Of a stretch of 6,207 bases of DNA, positions 1 through 5,415 are shown in pieces. Origin of the DNA: Mesorhizobium sp. (GTDB taxonomy: Bacteria > Pseudomonadota > Alphaproteobacteria > Rhizobiales > Rhizobiaceae); the NCBI GenBank assembly GCA_030698645.1, contig JAUYMV010000085.1, positions 1 through 6,207 on the forward strand, read 5' to 3'. The notes under the pieces are model-generated. The model ran no database searches. It saw nothing but the letters and a program-made list of their open reading frames with translations, and was not told the DNA's origin. Position 1 is the first letter of the stretch, and each line of letters starts with the position of its first letter. The position numbers and the translations under genes were made by a program.

Positions 1-254
1 CGCGCCGCGAATTGAAGCGCGGCGGCGAGGCCGTCAAGCTGACCGATCGCGAGCAGGACATCCTGGCGGTCTTCGCCGCGCGGGCGGGAGACACGATCCC
101 GCGCCACGAGCTCGTCAGCGGCGACGCGGAAGTCGGCGAGCGCACCATCGACGTGCAGATCAACCGGCTGCGCCGCAAGATCGAACGTGATCCCGCCAAT
201 CCGATTTGGCTGCAGACCGTTCGCGGCATAGGCTACCGCCTGAGCGTCGAGTAA
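1..254 (+). CDS. OmpR-family response regulator, C-terminal winged-helix DNA-binding domain (5' end outside window)
   Basis: This is the end of a two-component response regulator that binds DNA when phosphorylated by its partner kinase. The reading frame is open from the first complete codon at 3 to TAA at 252-254, giving about 83 residues. It has no start of its own: the TTG at 12 lies inside the domain, so the receiver domain is upstream of the window. Seen directly are the first helix region (LTDREQDILAVF), the recognition-helix segment ERTIDVQINRLRRKIE and the wing hairpin VRGIGYRL, all typical of the Trans_reg_C domain. The wording resembles PetR-like regulators of rhizobia, but without the receiver domain I do not assign a name. 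The sensor kinase begins 22 bp after the stop, so the two are almost certainly cotranscribed and form a cognate pair. The target genes and signal cannot be inferred. Confidence 0.93.
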   Translation, partial: RRELKRGGEAVKLTDREQDILAVFAARAGDTIPRHELVSGDAEVGERTIDVQINRLRRKIERDPANPIWLQTVRGIGYRLSVE

Positions 255-276
255 GCTGCGGCCTGAAAGGGGCGAG

Positions 277-1689
277 ATGGCGACGACCGAGCCGACAGAC
301 GCCCGCGACGACGGGACCCTGCCAGCCGCGCGCGGGTTGCTGTCGCGCGCGCCGGCGATCTGGCGGCGCGCCTGGCGGCGCGTTTCCCATGTCATGCCAA
401 AGGGGCTCTACGCCCGCTCGCTCATCATCGTCATCGCGCCGATGATCCTGTTGCAGTCGGTCGTCGCCTTCGTCTTCATGGAGCGCCACTGGCAATTGGT
501 GACGCAGCGCCTGTCGACGGCGGTGACGCGCGACATTGCCGCCATCATCGACATGATCGACACCTATCCGTCCGACGACAACTACGCCAACGTCATCCGC
601 ATCGCCCAGGAGCACCTGGCGCTCAAGATTGACATCCTGCCGCCCGACCCCCTGCCGGCTCCGGGACCGAAACCGTTCTTCTCCATCCTCGACCAGATCC
701 TGAGCTCGGAGATCACGCGCCAGATCAATCGTCCATACTGGATCGACACGGTCGGAAACTCCAACATCGTGGAGATCCGCATCCGGCTCGACGACAAGGT
801 GTTGCGCGTGTTCACCCGGCGCAGCCAGGCCTATGCCTCCAACACCCACATCTTCCTGGTGTGGATGGTCGGCACCTCTCTCGTCCTGCTGACCATCGCG
901 ATCCTCTTCCTGCGCAACCAGATCCGGCCGATCCAGAAACTCGCCGAAGCCGCCGAGAGTTTTGGCAAGGGCCGCCCGGCGCCCGCCGATTTCAAGCCGC
1001 GCGGCGCCGAGGAGGTGAGACGCGCAGGCCTCGCCTTCATCCAGATGCGCGAGCGGATCGAACGCCAGATCGATCAGCGCACCGCCATGCTGACCGGCGT
1101 CAGCCACGACCTGCGCACCATCCTGACGCGCTTCAAGCTGCAATTGGCGGTCTCCGGCACCAAGGGCGACAGCGCGCCGCTCGACCAGGACATCGACGAC
1201 ATGCAGTCGATGCTCGAAGGCTATCTCGCCTTCGCGCGCGGCGAGGCTTCGGAGGATACCGGCAGGCTCGACCTTGCCGCCCTCCTCGACAAGCTCAAGG
1301 AGGAGGCCAATCTGCGCGAACGCAGCCTGTCCACCACGCTGATCGGACGCCCGGTGGTGCATGTCCGGCCGCATGCCTTCGCGCGCCTGCTCGCCAACCT
1401 CGTCGGCAACGCCTTCCGCTATGCCCAGACCGTCAACGTGACGGCGACGCACACGCGGGGCACGCTGTCGATCGTCGTCGATGATGACGGACCCGGCATT
1501 CCGGCCGACCGTCGCGACGACGTCTTCCGGCCATTCGTTCGGCTCGACGAAGCGCGCAATCAGGATTCCGGCGGCACCGGGCTCGGCCTTTCGATCGCCC
1601 GCGACATCGCCCGTAGCCATGGCGGCGACATCACGCTCGACGACAGCCCGATGGGCGGCCTGCGCGCCATCGTGCGGGTGCCGGCGTAG
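277..1689 (+). CDS. EnvZ-type sensor histidine kinase (membrane-bound, HAMP)
   Basis: This is a 470-residue inner-membrane histidine kinase that should phosphorylate the regulator encoded just upstream. The order is: a basic cytoplasmic N-terminus, TM1 about residues 48-68, a periplasmic loop of about 120 residues, TM2 about 192-212, HAMP about 213-265, H-box with the phospho-acceptor His277 (GVSHDLRTILTR), N-box NLVGNAFRYA with Asn378, G1 DDDGPGIP at 402-409, F-box VFRPFVRLD, and G2 GGTGLGLS at 432-439. All catalytic motifs are intact, so it should be active. The ATG at 277 is chosen because AAAGGGG at 266-272 is a good ribosome binding site. The usual Pro after HDLRT is Ile here, a variant I recall in related alphaproteobacterial kinases. 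The periplasmic loop has no domain I recognise, so the signal is unknown. A 12-bp tandem repeat at 361-382 encodes WRRAWRRV before TM1. A terminator follows directly, so this ends the operon. Confidence 0.95.
   Translation: MATTEPTDARDDGTLPAARGLLSRAPAIWRRAWRRVSHVMPKGLYARSLIIVIAPMILLQSVVAFVFMERHWQLVTQRLSTAVTRDIAAIIDMIDTYPSDDNYANVIRIAQEHLALKIDILPPDPLPAPGPKPFFSILDQILSSEITRQINRPYWIDTVGNSNIVEIRIRLDDKVLRVFTRRSQAYASNTHIFLVWMVGTSLVLLTIAILFLRNQIRPIQKLAEAAESFGKGRPAPADFKPRGAEEVRRAGLAFIQMRERIERQIDQRTAMLTGVSHDLRTILTRFKLQLAVSGTKGDSAPLDQDIDDMQSMLEGYLAFARGEASEDTGRLDLAALLDKLKEEANLRERSLSTTLIGRPVVHVRPHAFARLLANLVGNAFRYAQTVNVTATHTRGTLSIVVDDDGPGIPADRRDDVFRPFVRLDEARNQDSGGTGLGLSIARDIARSHGGDITLDDSPMGGLRAIVRVPA
361..382 (+). 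repeat. Short tandem repeat inside the kinase gene
   Basis: TGGCGGCGCG occurs at 361-370 and again at 373-382, a 12-bp period that keeps the reading frame. It encodes WRRA followed by WRRV about 18 residues before the first membrane segment. It is probably a small in-frame duplication making a basic, aromatic juxtamembrane stretch; a chance origin in G+C-rich sequence is possible. Confidence 0.5.
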
Positions 1690-1708
1690 GCGCTCTGCGA
1701 GCGCTTTT
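1690..1708 (+). terminator. Intrinsic terminator of the two-component operon
   Basis: GCGCTC at 1690-1695 pairs perfectly with GAGCGC at 1699-1704 around a TGC loop and is followed by TTTT at 1705-1708. A further G·U and A-U pair can extend the stem into the stop codon. It begins at the base right after the kinase stop codon. The U-tract is short, and on the minus strand there is no T-run after the stem, so it should act mainly on plus-strand transcripts. It lies between two convergent genes, where a terminator is expected. Confidence 0.75.
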
Positions 1709-1757
1709 CGAGTTGGGCATGCTTGCCGATCACTGCTGCGGGAGCCGGAAAACTAGC

Positions 1758-2120
1758 TCAGAACAGCCTGCCGCCGTCCGGCACCTTTCGCTCGATCGCG
1801 CCGAGCACGACGGCGCCCTCCTCGTCGGGAAACCCGAGCGTCAGGACCTCCGACATGAACGGGCCGATCTGGCGCGGCGGGAAATTGACCACCGCGAAGA
1901 CCTGCCGGCCGATCAGCGTCTCGGGCTGGTAGTATTTGGTGATCTGCGCCGAGGAGCGCTTGACGCCGAGATCGGGGCCGAAATCGATCCTCAGCTTGAG
2001 CGCGGGCTTGCGCGCTTCCGGAAACGGCTCGGCCGCGACGATCGTCCCGGCGCGGATGTCGACGCGATCGAAGTCCTCGAAGGAGATCGTGGGCTTCTGC
2101 CCGGACGCGCCGCCGCTCAT
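1758..2120 (-). CDS. csaA: CsaA-type tRNA-binding-domain protein
   Basis: This 120-residue protein consists almost entirely of one OB-fold tRNA-binding domain of the EMAPII/CsaA type. Conserved stretches visible are [15 protein letters not shown] (about 17-31), [13 protein letters not shown] (36-48), SSAQITKYY (56-64), [18 protein letters not shown] (69-86) and FMSEVLTLG (88-96). Bacillus subtilis CsaA, about 110 residues, is a dimer with chaperone-like activity linked to protein export. Stand-alone proteins of this type also bind tRNA, so the exact role here is not settled. The ATG at 2120 overlaps the stop of the upstream YbjN-domain gene as ATGA, so translation is probably coupled. The frame stays open upstream, but that part has no domain character and lies inside the upstream gene. 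It converges with the histidine kinase; I see no terminator of its own on the minus strand. Confidence 0.9.
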   Translation of the reverse strand: MSGGASGQKPTISFEDFDRVDIRAGTIVAAEPFPEARKPALKLRIDFGPDLGVKRSSAQITKYYQPETLIGRQVFAVVNFPPRQIGPFMSEVLTLGFPDEEGAVVLGAIERKVPDGGRLF

Positions 2121-2617
2121 GCGCTGCCTTGCGTCTCGAACAGCACGCTGGCCAGCGCTTCGCGCGCCGGCATCCCGGACCAGACGACGAACTGGAAGGC
2201 CTGGAAATAGCATTCGCAGGCTTCGAGCGCGCTGTGCAGGAGCATCTCGACCTGCTGGCTGGTCGGCTCGACGCCGCCGCACAAGAGCAGCGACTGGCGG
2301 AACATGATCGCGCCCTCCTGTTCCCACAGGTCGAAATGGCCAAACAGCATCTGCTCGTTGATCAGCGACAGCAGGCGCATGACTTCGAGCACGCGCGGCT
2401 CGGGCACCTTGATGTCGAAGGCGCAGGCCAGATGCAGCGCCTCGAAATCCTCCATCCAGGAGAACGAGACGTGATAGTCGGTCCAGCTCCCGGTGACCGA
2501 CATGGCGATCTCGTCGTCGCCCGTGCGCTCGAATGCCCAGTCATTGGCGTTGGCGACCTGCTCGATCATGTCGACCGGGTGCGGGTCTCTCGCGAGGTCG
2601 AGTTCAATCAGGCTCAT
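2117..2617 (-). CDS. YbjN-domain protein
   Basis: This 166-residue soluble protein matches the YbjN family (putative bacterial sensory transduction regulator). No signal peptide or membrane segment is visible. Family features seen are the early acidic helix with [16 protein letters not shown], the [25 protein letters not shown] strand region at about 44-68 (with the W-x-x-Y pattern), and [17 protein letters not shown] at about 82-98. The fold resembles type III secretion chaperone-like proteins, and the biochemical role of the family is not well defined. In E. coli, YbjN has been tied to motility and stress phenotypes, which may not carry over. The ATG at 2617 is preferred over an in-frame upstream extension because AGGAAG (plus-strand positions 2624-2629) sits 6 nt before it and the extension is low-complexity. 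It leads a two-gene unit with the CsaA-type gene (ATGA overlap). Confidence 0.88.
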   Translation of the reverse strand: MSLIELDLARDPHPVDMIEQVANANDWAFERTGDDEIAMSVTGSWTDYHVSFSWMEDFEALHLACAFDIKVPEPRVLEVMRLLSLINEQMLFGHFDLWEQEGAIMFRQSLLLCGGVEPTSQQVEMLLHSALEACECYFQAFQFVVWSGMPAREALASVLFETQGSA

Positions 2618-2680
2618 CGAAGGCTTCCTGTGGTTACGGGGGCGCAACCGCACGCTCCCCGGGGCGAGGCACACGCGACT

Positions 2681-2712
2681 GGAACGAACTAGGGGTGAGC
2701 GGAAGGAACTAG
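2681..2712. repeat. Direct repeat spaced 20 bp, possible operator
   Basis: GGAACGAACTAG at 2681-2692 and GGAAGGAACTAG at 2701-2712 match in 11 of 12 positions, with starts exactly 20 bp apart, close to two helical turns. On the minus strand they read CTAGTTCCTTCC and CTAGTTCGTTCC and lie 64-95 bp before the YbjN-domain start codon. Such phased half-sites often bind a dimeric or tandem regulator, but no regulator can be named. I checked for the EcfG-type GGAAC...CGTT promoter and it does not fit. Confidence 0.45.
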
Positions 2713-2741
2713 ATACTCTCGCCGGACCGCTCCGGACTGAG

Positions 2742-2766
2742 GCATGTTCGGGGTTCCGAATCATGC
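2742..2766. repeat. Bulged 10-bp hairpin
   Basis: GCATGTTCGG at 2742-2751 pairs with CCGAA at 2756-2760 and CATGC at 2762-2766, leaving one bulged T at 2761 and a four-base loop GGTT. All ten pairs are Watson-Crick. No T-run follows on either strand, so it is not a standard terminator. It could be an RNA element in the leader of the YbjN unit, a protein-binding dyad, or one copy of a dispersed palindromic repeat. Confidence 0.5.
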
Positions 2767-2903
2767 AGCAAATTCAGTCTATTGATGGAGAGTCGCGGCG
2801 CCAGCCCCTTTTTGCGTCGGAGCCGTCTGGGGTGTGGACAGTCGAGTCACGTCCGATTCATCGAACGGCGTTAAGCGATTCAGCACAAAGGCTTTTCGGA
2901 TTC
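2758..2903. promoter_or_regulatory. Cluster of six GANTC (CcrM-type methylation) sites
   Basis: GANTC words start at 2758 (GAATC), 2790 (GAGTC), 2844 (GAGTC), 2855 (GATTC), 2877 (GATTC) and 2899 (GATTC). By eye the whole 6.2-kb window holds only three others, at 1564, 5525 and 5549. Intervals are 32, 54, 11, 22 and 22 bp, all close to multiples of about 10.8 bp, so the sites would face the same side of the helix. GANTC is the target of the CcrM methyltransferase of alphaproteobacteria, and methylated sites in promoters recruit GcrA. The words are seen; methylation and function are inference. Confidence 0.55.
2833..2841 (-). promoter_or_regulatory. DnaA-box-like word (weak)
   Basis: TGTGGACAG reads CTGTCCACA on the minus strand, two mismatches from the DnaA box TTATCCACA. 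It shares the TGTGGACA core with a second copy 81 bp downstream. Alone it would be negligible; it is noted because of the pairing and the surrounding GANTC sites. Confidence 0.2.
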
Positions 2904-2913
2904 GGGGTCGCCC

Positions 2914-2922
2914 TGTGGACAA
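2914..2922 (-). promoter_or_regulatory. DnaA-box-like word
   Basis: TGTGGACAA reads TTGTCCACA on the minus strand, one mismatch from TTATCCACA. It lies just before the A+T-rich run at 2928-2938. One-mismatch boxes occur by chance, and hemE, the usual neighbour of alphaproteobacterial chromosome origins, is not present. Confidence 0.3.
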
Positions 2923-2923
2923 T

Positions 2924-2942
2924 GCCGAATTATTTTTTCGGC
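2924..2942 (-). repeat. Inverted repeat over the UbiK-type stop codon
   Basis: GCCGAA at 2924-2929 and TTCGGC at 2937-2942 form a 6-bp stem around an A+T-only loop of seven bases that contains the TAA stop of the minus-strand gene. It may weakly slow or end minus-strand transcription or protect the 3' end. No T-run follows the stem in the minus direction, so I do not call it a terminator. Confidence 0.35.
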
Positions 2943-3235
2943 GCCGCCTTGCGCGTCGGCGAAACCGGCGCGGCGGCCCCGCCCATCGCCTGGAGACGCG
3001 CCTCGAGCGCGTCGATGCGCGCCGACAGGGTGGCGTTTTCGGCGCGCGCCTTGGCGGCCATGTCCTTCGCCGCCTCGAATTCCTCGCGCTGCACGATGTC
3101 CATCGAGTTCAGCATCTTTTCCGCCTGGGCGCGGAACGCGGTCTCGACCTCGCGGCGGACGCCCTGCGCGGCGCCGGCTGCGTCGGTCATGAGCTTGGCG
3201 AATTCGTCGAGAATGCGGTTCGGTCCGGTGGTCAT
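2930..3235 (-). CDS. BMFP/UbiK-family accessory protein
   Basis: This is a 101-residue protein of the family that includes Brucella membrane fusogenic protein (BMFP), E. coli YqiC and UbiK. An N-terminal amphipathic part ([24 protein letters not shown], about 8-31) is followed by the signature [20 protein letters not shown] (48-67) and a coiled coil ending [13 protein letters not shown] (70-82). The tail is Ala/Pro/Lys-rich and ends KAAPKK. In gammaproteobacteria UbiK helps aerobic ubiquinone synthesis by binding Ubi proteins and lipid; BMFP forms trimers and acts on membranes in vitro. A ubiquinone role here is inference. The ATG at 3235 is chosen because GAGG (plus positions 3243-3246) sits 7 nt upstream. 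The in-frame GTG at 3259 would add only eight non-conserved residues. It is transcribed divergently from lgt and appears to be a single-gene unit. Confidence 0.88.
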   Translation of the reverse strand: MTTGPNRILDEFAKLMTDAAGAAQGVRREVETAFRAQAEKMLNSMDIVQREEFEAAKDMAAKARAENATLSARIDALEARLQAMGGAAAPVSPTRKAAPKK

Positions 3236-3260
3236 GTCGCTGCCTCGCTGTTTCACCACG

Positions 3261-3289
3261 AATTAGGCATGGATACCGGCGATTGCAAG
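3261..3289 (-). promoter_or_regulatory. Candidate promoter of the UbiK-type gene
   Basis: On the minus strand CTTGCA (plus 3284-3289) is followed, after exactly 17 nt, by CTAATT (plus 3261-3266). This resembles the rhizobial housekeeping promoter CTTGAC-N17-CTATAT in four of six bases at each box. Transcription would start near 3254, giving a leader of about 20 nt that still includes the GAGG ribosome binding site. Confidence 0.42.
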
Positions 3290-3307
3290 GCGGCAGCTTG
3301 CCGCTTT
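3287..3307. repeat. Dyad in the divergent UbiK-lgt promoter region
   Basis: The nine-base arms at 3287-3295 and 3299-3307 pair around the loop GCT; eight pairs are Watson-Crick and one is G·U (3289-3305). The core is GCGGCA-GCT-TGCCGC. It overlaps the candidate minus-strand -35 box and lies about 70 bp before the lgt start, so it could be an operator for both directions or a hairpin in the lgt leader. There is no plus-strand gene upstream for it to terminate. Confidence 0.4.
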
Positions 3308-3363
3308 CCCGCACCTTGACCGCACTCGGCCGCTCCGCCAAGGTCCGCCGCGTTCGCAACCGC

Positions 3364-3378
3364 GAGGCTTCCCCTTTG
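3364..3378 (+). promoter_or_regulatory. Ribosome binding site deciding a TTG start for lgt
   Basis: GAGG at 3364-3367 sits 8 nt before TTG at 3376-3378, where the recognisable Lgt N-terminus begins. No ATG or GTG lies nearby in frame. In-frame TTG codons at 3283, 3298 and 3316 would add a basic extension without membrane character that is not expected in Lgt. Confidence 0.6.
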
Positions 3379-4227
3379 ACCGACTACCTCCTCCTGCCGC
3401 TCGCGGCATTGCCCTTCCCCGAAATCGACCCGGTCATCGTCCAGATCGGACCGCTGGCGATCCACTGGTACGGGCTCGGCTACGTGGTCGGCATCCTGTT
3501 CGGCTGGTGGTATTCGAAGCGGCTGGTCTCGACGCCCTATCTGTGGGCCAACGACACGCCCCCGATGAAGCCCGAGGACCTCGACGACTTTCTCGTCTGG
3601 GCCGCGGTCGGCGTCGTCGCCGGCGGCCGCATCGGCTACATCCTGTTCTATGACCTCGCCCGCTACATCGAGAACCCGCTCGACATCCTGGCGGTCTGGC
3701 AGGGCGGCATGTCCTTTCATGGCGGCATGCTGGGCACGATCCTCGCCATGGTGCTGTTCGCCCGCAATCGTGGCATCCCGGCCTGGAGCCTGCTCGACGT
3801 CGTCGCCGCGGGCGTCCCGGTCGGCCTCGGACTGGTGCGCGTCGCCAACTTCATCAATTCCGAACTCTGGGGCCGGCCGACCGATGTCGCCTGGGGCTTC
3901 GTGTTTCCGAATGGCGGCCCGGAGCCGCGCCATCCGAGCCAGCTCTACGAGGCGCTGCTGGAAGGCGTCGTTCTGTTCCTCGTCCTCATGCTGCTGACCT
4001 GGGGCCCGAAAAAGCTGAAGCAGCCGAAATTCATCGGCGGCGCCTTCATCTGCGGCTATGGACTTTCGCGCATCGCAGTCGAGTTCTTCCGCGTCCCCGA
4101 TGCGCAACTCGGCTACCTGGCGGGCGGCTGGCTGACCATGGGCATGGTTCTGTCGCTGCCGATGGTTGCGGCCGGCATCTGGGCGATGGCGACGGCGAAG
4201 CCGGTGGCGACGCCCACAGCCGCATGA
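3376..4227 (+). CDS. lgt: Prolipoprotein diacylglyceryl transferase
   Basis: Lgt moves the diacylglyceryl group of phosphatidylglycerol onto the lipobox cysteine of prolipoproteins, the first step of lipoprotein maturation, in the inner membrane. The 283-residue protein is of normal length, with about seven hydrophobic segments. Family signatures are HWYGLGY (30-36), [11 protein letters not shown] (83-93), MSFHGG (112-117) with His115 matching the essential His103 of E. coli, [13 protein letters not shown] (155-167), HPSQLYEA (186-193) and [19 protein letters not shown] (228-246). Tyr228 and Arg232 match E. coli Tyr235 and Arg239. All expected key residues are present, so it should be functional. 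The TTG start is chosen from its GAGG site and homology. The stop overlaps the start of the methyltransferase gene as ATGA, so the two are translationally coupled. It is divergent from the UbiK-type gene. Confidence 0.97.
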   Translation: MTDYLLLPLAALPFPEIDPVIVQIGPLAIHWYGLGYVVGILFGWWYSKRLVSTPYLWANDTPPMKPEDLDDFLVWAAVGVVAGGRIGYILFYDLARYIENPLDILAVWQGGMSFHGGMLGTILAMVLFARNRGIPAWSLLDVVAAGVPVGLGLVRVANFINSELWGRPTDVAWGFVFPNGGPEPRHPSQLYEALLEGVVLFLVLMLLTWGPKKLKQPKFIGGAFICGYGLSRIAVEFFRVPDAQLGYLAGGWLTMGMVLSLPMVAAGIWAMATAKPVATPTAA

Positions 4228-5312
4228 CGCGGCTTACCCGCCGCATCGCCGATACGATCGCGGCGAGCGGGCCGATCGGCGTGGCCGACTACATGGCGCT
4301 CTGCCTGTTCGATCCGCTGGACGGCTACTACACGACGCGCGAGCCATTCGGCCGCGACGGCGATTTCGTCACGTCGCCCGAGATCAGCCAGATGTTCGGC
4401 GAGATCGTCGGCGTCTGGCTGGTCAGCGCCTGGCGGACCCTCGGCGCGCCGACCCGGATCACGATCGCAGAAATCGGTCCCGGCCGCGGCACGCTGATGC
4501 GGGACGCGCTGCGCACCATCGGAAAGATCGCGCCGGACCTCGCCGCGGCGGCCGGCATCGCCATGATCGAGACCAGCCCGCGCCTGACGGCGGTGCAGCG
4601 GGCGACGCTTGGCGACGCGGCAGCGCGCATGGCCTGGCACACAGGCATCGACGCCCTGCCCGCCCGCCCGCTCCTGATCGTCGCCAACGAACTCTTCGAC
4701 GCCGTTCCGATCCGCCAATATGTGAAGACCGAGGGCGGCTGGCGCGAGCGCCTGGTAGGCCTGGACGAAACTGGCGGCCTCGCTTTCGTGGCTGGCCCAG
4801 GTTCAGTCGATATTGCCCTTCTGCCGCCCGGCGCCTCGGAGGCGCCGGCAGGCGGCATCGCCGAGATCGCGCCGGCGCGGACCGCCATGATGGACACGAT
4901 CGCCGCAAGGATCGCCGGACAGGGCGGCGCCGGCCTCTTCATCGACTACGGCTATGCCGCGCCCGCCGTCGGCGACACGCTGCAGGCGCTGCGCGCGCAT
5001 GAATTCGACGGCGTCCTGGCGCATCCGGGCGAAGCCGACCTCACCGCCCATGTCGATTTCGCGGCGCTGGCCGCCGAGGCGCAACGGCACGGCCTTGAGA
5101 CATGTCTGTTCTCGCAAGGGGAGTTCTTGCTGCGCATGGGCCTGCTCGAGCGCGCCGGACGCCTTGGCGCCGAGGCCTCCGAAGCCGTTCGCGACCGCCT
5201 GCGCGGCGACGTCGAGCGGCTCGCCGGGCCGGATGCGATGGGCGAACTCTTCAAGGCGCTCTGCGTTGCGCCGGCCGGCCGCCTGCCCGCGCCTTTTGCC
5301 GCCTCGCATTGA
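4224..5312 (+). CDS. SAM-dependent methyltransferase, MidA/NDUFAF7 family
   Basis: This 362-residue cytoplasmic protein belongs to the MidA/NDUFAF7 methyltransferase family (COG1565, Methyltransf_28). Motifs in order are [19 protein letters not shown] (30-48), [12 protein letters not shown] (49-60), the SAM-binding loop [10 protein letters not shown] (83-92), the post-motif acidic strand with ETSPRL (116-121), [12 protein letters not shown] (155-166), IDYGY (240-244), [11 protein letters not shown] (272-282) and [10 protein letters not shown] (301-310). In mitochondria NDUFAF7 dimethylates an arginine of the NDUFS2 subunit during complex I assembly; NuoD would be the bacterial counterpart, but the bacterial substrate is inference. 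The ATG overlaps the lgt stop (ATGA), which supports this start and one operon. A 21-bp perfect palindrome at 4828-4848 lies in a loop (about 202-208) between conserved motifs. The remainder is typical of the family in length and order. Confidence 0.93.
   Translation: MTRLTRRIADTIAASGPIGVADYMALCLFDPLDGYYTTREPFGRDGDFVTSPEISQMFGEIVGVWLVSAWRTLGAPTRITIAEIGPGRGTLMRDALRTIGKIAPDLAAAAGIAMIETSPRLTAVQRATLGDAAARMAWHTGIDALPARPLLIVANELFDAVPIRQYVKTEGGWRERLVGLDETGGLAFVAGPGSVDIALLPPGASEAPAGGIAEIAPARTAMMDTIAARIAGQGGAGLFIDYGYAAPAVGDTLQALRAHEFDGVLAHPGEADLTAHVDFAALAAEAQRHGLETCLFSQGEFLLRMGLLERAGRLGAEASEAVRDRLRGDVERLAGPDAMGELFKALCVAPAGRLPAPFAASH
4828..4848. repeat. 21-bp perfect palindrome inside the methyltransferase gene
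   Basis: CCGGCGCCTC at 4828-4837 is the exact reverse complement of GAGGCGCCGG at 4839-4848, with a single central G. It encodes the PGASEAP stretch in a probably variable loop. A near-perfect cruciform of this size is unlikely by chance, though high G+C raises the odds. It may be a remnant of a small palindromic element or a local template-switch product. Confidence 0.5.
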
Positions 5313-5332
5313 CATCGACCGATCCGCTGCCC

Positions 5333-5361
5333 CACTGTCCGCGCGAAACCGGCGGACGGTG
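5333..5361 (+). repeat. 10-bp hairpin between the methyltransferase gene and pgeF
   Basis: CACTGTCCGC at 5333-5342 pairs with GCGGACGGTG at 5352-5361, nine Watson-Crick pairs and one T·G, around a nine-base loop GCGAAACCG. It starts 20 bp after the methyltransferase stop and ends 54 bp before pgeF. No T-run follows, so an RNA processing, stability or attenuation element within the operon is more likely than a full terminator. Confidence 0.5.
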
Positions 5362-5415
5362 TCGCGGCTGAGACGAGCCTTGACGAACCCGTCACGGGCG
5401 ATCAGAAGGCGGCGG

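Larger units (their letters stand above)
2618..2929. other. 312-bp intergenic region upstream of the YbjN-domain gene
   Basis: I find no convincing gene here. Frames that cross it are extensions or antisense shadows with no domain character and no good ribosome binding site. It must hold the promoter of the YbjN-csaA unit and the 3' region of the UbiK-type gene. I could not find a clear -35/-10 pair for the former or a terminator with a T-run for the latter. The stretch near the UbiK-type stop is distinctly poorer in G+C than the genes (33 of 70 bases at 2871-2940). The individual elements are listed separately. A small RNA is possible, but no promoter-terminator pair was seen. Confidence 0.7.

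Noticed and set aside
160..1620. 486-codon open frame on the minus strand opposite the histidine kinase
   Set aside because: The kinase on the plus strand has every expected motif. The antisense frame is charged, low-complexity and without domains, as is common opposite G+C-rich genes.
2618..2929. tRNA or other known structured RNA in the long gap
   Set aside because: The hairpin at 2742-2766 briefly resembled a T-arm, but no GGTTCGAATCC arm, acceptor stem or CCA-ending cloverleaf can be built around it.
2618..2929. EcfG-type stress promoter (GGAAC-N16/17-CGTT) using the GGAAC words
   Set aside because: None of the GGAAC words on either strand is followed by GTT at the required distance.
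2493..3266. 257-codon plus-strand open frame across the intergenic gap and the UbiK-type gene
   Set aside because: It runs antisense through two recognisable genes, has no domain character, and its middle merely covers the gap with the structured elements.
3315..3343. CTTGAC at 3315 as the -35 box of an lgt promoter
   Set aside because: The -35 match is perfect for the rhizobial consensus, but the bases 17 nt later (CCAAGG) fit a -10 box poorly. The lgt promoter remains unassigned.
3253..4107. 284-codon minus-strand open frame opposite lgt
   Set aside because: Lgt signatures on the plus strand are unambiguous; the antisense frame is Asp/Arg/Gln-rich with no family features.
5388..5398. CCCGTCACGGG palindrome before pgeF
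   Set aside because: Five-base arms around one base are expected by chance in G+C-rich DNA, and no second copy was seen.
5379..5407. CTTGAC at 5379 as a promoter for pgeF
   Set aside because: The -10 position would fall on the ribosome binding site and reads TCAGAA, so the transcript would be nearly leaderless; chance is more likely.
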